The position numbers and the translations under genes are program-made. Of a DNA stretch of 7,726 nucleotides, positions 6,283 to 7,726 are shown piece after piece (the first letter of the stretch is position 1; each line of letters opens with the position of its first letter). Location of the stretch: positions 1 through 7,726 of the forward strand of contig JBOGED010000043.1 of the NCBI GenBank assembly GCA_050743625.1, given 5' to 3'. Origin of the DNA: JBOGED01 sp050743625. GTDB taxonomy: Bacteria; Actinomycetota; Nitriliruptoria; Euzebyales; Egibacteraceae. Below the pieces are notes generated by a model. That model ran no database searches. It saw only the letters and a list, made by a program, of their open reading frames with translations, and had not been told where the DNA came from.

Positions 6283-6325
6283 CCGGATGCCCCTCGCCCT
6301 CCCCCACGGGCGGGGGGCATTCCGG
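6283..6325 (+). terminator. Long GC-rich hairpin after etnE
   Basis: Bases 6283-6287 pair with 6321-6325, T6320 bulges out, and 6288-6299 pair with 6308-6319 around an 8-nt loop: 17 pairs with one bulge. It begins 16 nt after the etnE stop and ends 24 nt before the next start. No U-tract follows. It could end the etnE message, or reduce read-through and stabilise the upstream RNA. Confidence 0.65.
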
Positions 6326-6336
6326 AACCGCCGCAC

Positions 6337-6343
6337 AGAAGGG
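6337..6343 (+). promoter_or_regulatory. Ribosome binding site of the aldehyde dehydrogenase gene
   Basis: AGAAGGG ends 6 nt before the ATG at 6350, a normal spacing that supports this start. Confidence 0.65.
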
Positions 6344-6349
6344 CCCGCC

Positions 6350-7726
6350 ATGGACGTGACTGAGATCGTTGGGCGGGCGCGCGCCGCCCTCGAGGCGATT
6401 GCCGGCTACTCGCAGGAGCAGGTGGACGAGCTGGTGACCGCGGTCGCGTGGGCCGTCGTCCGCAAGGATCGCGCGGAGGCGCTCGCTCGGCTGGCGGTGG
6501 ATGAGGGTGGCTTTGGCAACGAGGCCGACAAGCTGACGAAGATCCACCGGCGGGTGACGGGCGTGCTCGCCGACATGCGGGGCATGCCGACCGTGGGCAT
6601 TGTGGAGGAGATCCCGTCCCGGGGGCTCGTCAAGATCGCGAAACCGGTGGGAGTGGTGGCGGGCCTGATCCCCGCGACCGGCCCTGACGCCACCCCGCCG
6701 CTCAAGGCGCTGTTCGCGCTGAAGGGCCGCAACGCGATCGTGATCGCGGGGCACCCGCGTACCCAGCGGACGACCGCGGCGGTTGTCGACCTCATGCGTG
6801 AGGGGTGCGCTCAGGTCGGGGCGCCCGCCGACCTGGTACAGGTGATCCCCAAGCCGTCGATCGCCACCACCCAGGCACTCATGCGCGAGGTCGACCTGGT
6901 CGTCGCCACCGGCGGCGAGGCCATGGTGAAGGCCGCGTACAGCTCCGGGACACCGGCGTTCGGCGTGGGGGTCGGCAACTCCGTCCACGTCGTCGACGAG
7001 ACCGCCGACCTCGACGACGCCGCCGCCGCGATCGCCGCCGCGAAGACGTTCGACTACGCGACGAGCTGCCTGGCCGACAACGCGGTCGTCGCCGAGGAGC
7101 GGATCGCCGAGGACCTTGTCGAGCGGCTCGTCGCCCTCGGCGGCTACGCCTGCGACACGCAAGAGAAGGCGGCGCTGCAGGGGGCGCTGTGGCCCGACGG
7201 CGGCGCCATTCCCACGATCGCGGTCGTCGCCAAGCCAGCCGGGCACATCGCGCGGCTCGGCGGCTTCGAGATCTCGGCGGACCGGACCTTCCTCATCGTC
7301 CGTGAGGACGGTACTGGGGCCGCTCACCCCTTCTCAGGCGAGAAGCTGTCGGTCGTGCTCGCCCTCTACACCTACCGCGGTGGCATTGAACAGGCGGTGC
7401 GGCTCGTGAACGCGATCATCGCTTACCAGGGCCTTGGGCACACCTGCGGCATCCATACGACGAGCGACGCCCACGTCGACGCGCTCGCGTTCGGCACGAA
7501 GACCGCGCGGGTACTCGTCAACCAGAACCTCAACGAGGGCGCCGGCAGCCCGCGCAACGGCCTGCCGTTCACCCTCAGCCTGGCGACCGGCACGTGGGGC
7601 GGCAACATCACCACCGAGAACCTGAACGTCCGGCATTTCCTGAACCTGACCTGGGTGTCCCGGCCCATCCAGCCGTCCACGATCGACGAAGAGGACCTAT
7701 TCGCGGACCACTGGGCCCGCTACGGC
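6350..7726 (+). CDS. CoA-acylating aldehyde dehydrogenase, sulfoacetaldehyde dehydrogenase-like (3' end cut)
   Basis: 459 residues are read without a stop up to the window edge. Family members are about this long or slightly longer, so only the last few codons are probably missing. It resembles the CoA-dependent aldehyde dehydrogenases (AdhE N-terminal domain, EutE, SauS), which oxidise an aldehyde with NAD(P) and CoA to an acyl-CoA. Visible features are KPVGVVAGLIPATGPDATP (98-116), ATGGEAMVKAAYSSGTPAFG (186-205), the catalytic C240 in FDYATSCLADNAVV (234-247), GLGHTCGIHT (361-370), and a C-terminal TGTWGGN segment (414-420). Overall it looks closest to sulfoacetaldehyde dehydrogenase (acylating). 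With etnE just upstream, a natural substrate would be 2-oxoethyl-CoM, an aldehyde that also carries a sulfonate, giving a CoM-acetyl-CoA thioester. Sulfoacetaldehyde or acetaldehyde remain possible. The family is well supported; the substrate is inference. Confidence 0.85.
   Translation, partial: MDVTEIVGRARAALEAIAGYSQEQVDELVTAVAWAVVRKDRAEALARLAVDEGGFGNEADKLTKIHRRVTGVLADMRGMPTVGIVEEIPSRGLVKIAKPVGVVAGLIPATGPDATPPLKALFALKGRNAIVIAGHPRTQRTTAAVVDLMREGCAQVGAPADLVQVIPKPSIATTQALMREVDLVVATGGEAMVKAAYSSGTPAFGVGVGNSVHVVDETADLDDAAAAIAAAKTFDYATSCLADNAVVAEERIAEDLVERLVALGGYACDTQEKAALQGALWPDGGAIPTIAVVAKPAGHIARLGGFEISADRTFLIVREDGTGAAHPFSGEKLSVVLALYTYRGGIEQAVRLVNAIIAYQGLGHTCGIHTTSDAHVDALAFGTKTARVLVNQNLNEGAGSPRNGLPFTLSLATGTWGGNITTENLNVRHFLNLTWVSRPIQPSTIDEEDLFADHWARYG

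Noticed and set aside
5082..6320. A 412-codon open frame on the minus strand covering the whole of etnE
   Set aside because: It is an antisense shadow caused by high GC: its translation shows no family motif, while the plus strand has a clear zinc-enzyme motif and a strong ribosome site.
1..7726. CRISPR arrays, tRNA or rRNA genes, insertion sequences
   Set aside because: I saw no regularly spaced repeats, no tRNA or rRNA-like segments and no transposase-like protein on either strand.

Overview
The window is a GC-rich stretch of accessory catabolic DNA with every recognisable gene on the + strand. Tight gene coupling (2-nt gap, 4-nt and 10-nt overlaps), GTG starts and strong G/C third positions suggest an actinobacterium, or another high-GC soil or groundwater bacterium. 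The lineage is inferred from style only; no rRNA or marker gene is present.

Layout. 1-270 is a leader with several short perfect dyads and no recognisable gene. 271-4950 is a four-gene operon: a short-chain dehydrogenase, the two subunits of a glutaconate-type (family I) CoA-transferase, and a fused ADP-forming acyl-CoA synthetase. A very long hairpin starts inside the last codons of the synthetase. It is followed by about 160 nt of regulatory-looking DNA and a MetE-fold zinc protein (5154-6266), which I identify as epoxyalkane:coenzyme M transferase (EtnE/XecA type). A second long hairpin follows. Then comes a CoA-acylating aldehyde dehydrogenase resembling sulfoacetaldehyde dehydrogenase, which runs off the window end at residue 459 and is probably almost complete.

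How the genes may work together (inference). EtnE opens a short epoxide, such as epoxyethane made from ethene, with coenzyme M to give a 2-hydroxyalkyl-CoM. The SDR would oxidise this to the 2-oxoalkyl-CoM. With a C2 substrate that product is an aldehyde bearing a distal sulfonate, a plausible substrate for the SauS-like dehydrogenase, which would yield a CoM-acetyl-CoA thioester. The CoA-transferase and ADP-forming synthetase could then exchange or release CoA, the latter conserving ATP. This would be a CoA-thioester route for the lower part of the epoxide/CoM pathway, distinct from the carboxylating route (2-ketopropyl-CoM oxidoreductase/carboxylase) of propene users. The alkene monooxygenase, a CoM-releasing enzyme and CoM biosynthesis genes are not in the window and should be sought in the flanks.

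The strongest points are the family assignments, the EaCoMT zinc motif and the two hairpins flanking etnE. The substrates of the SDR, CoA-transferase, synthetase and dehydrogenase are hypotheses from context.
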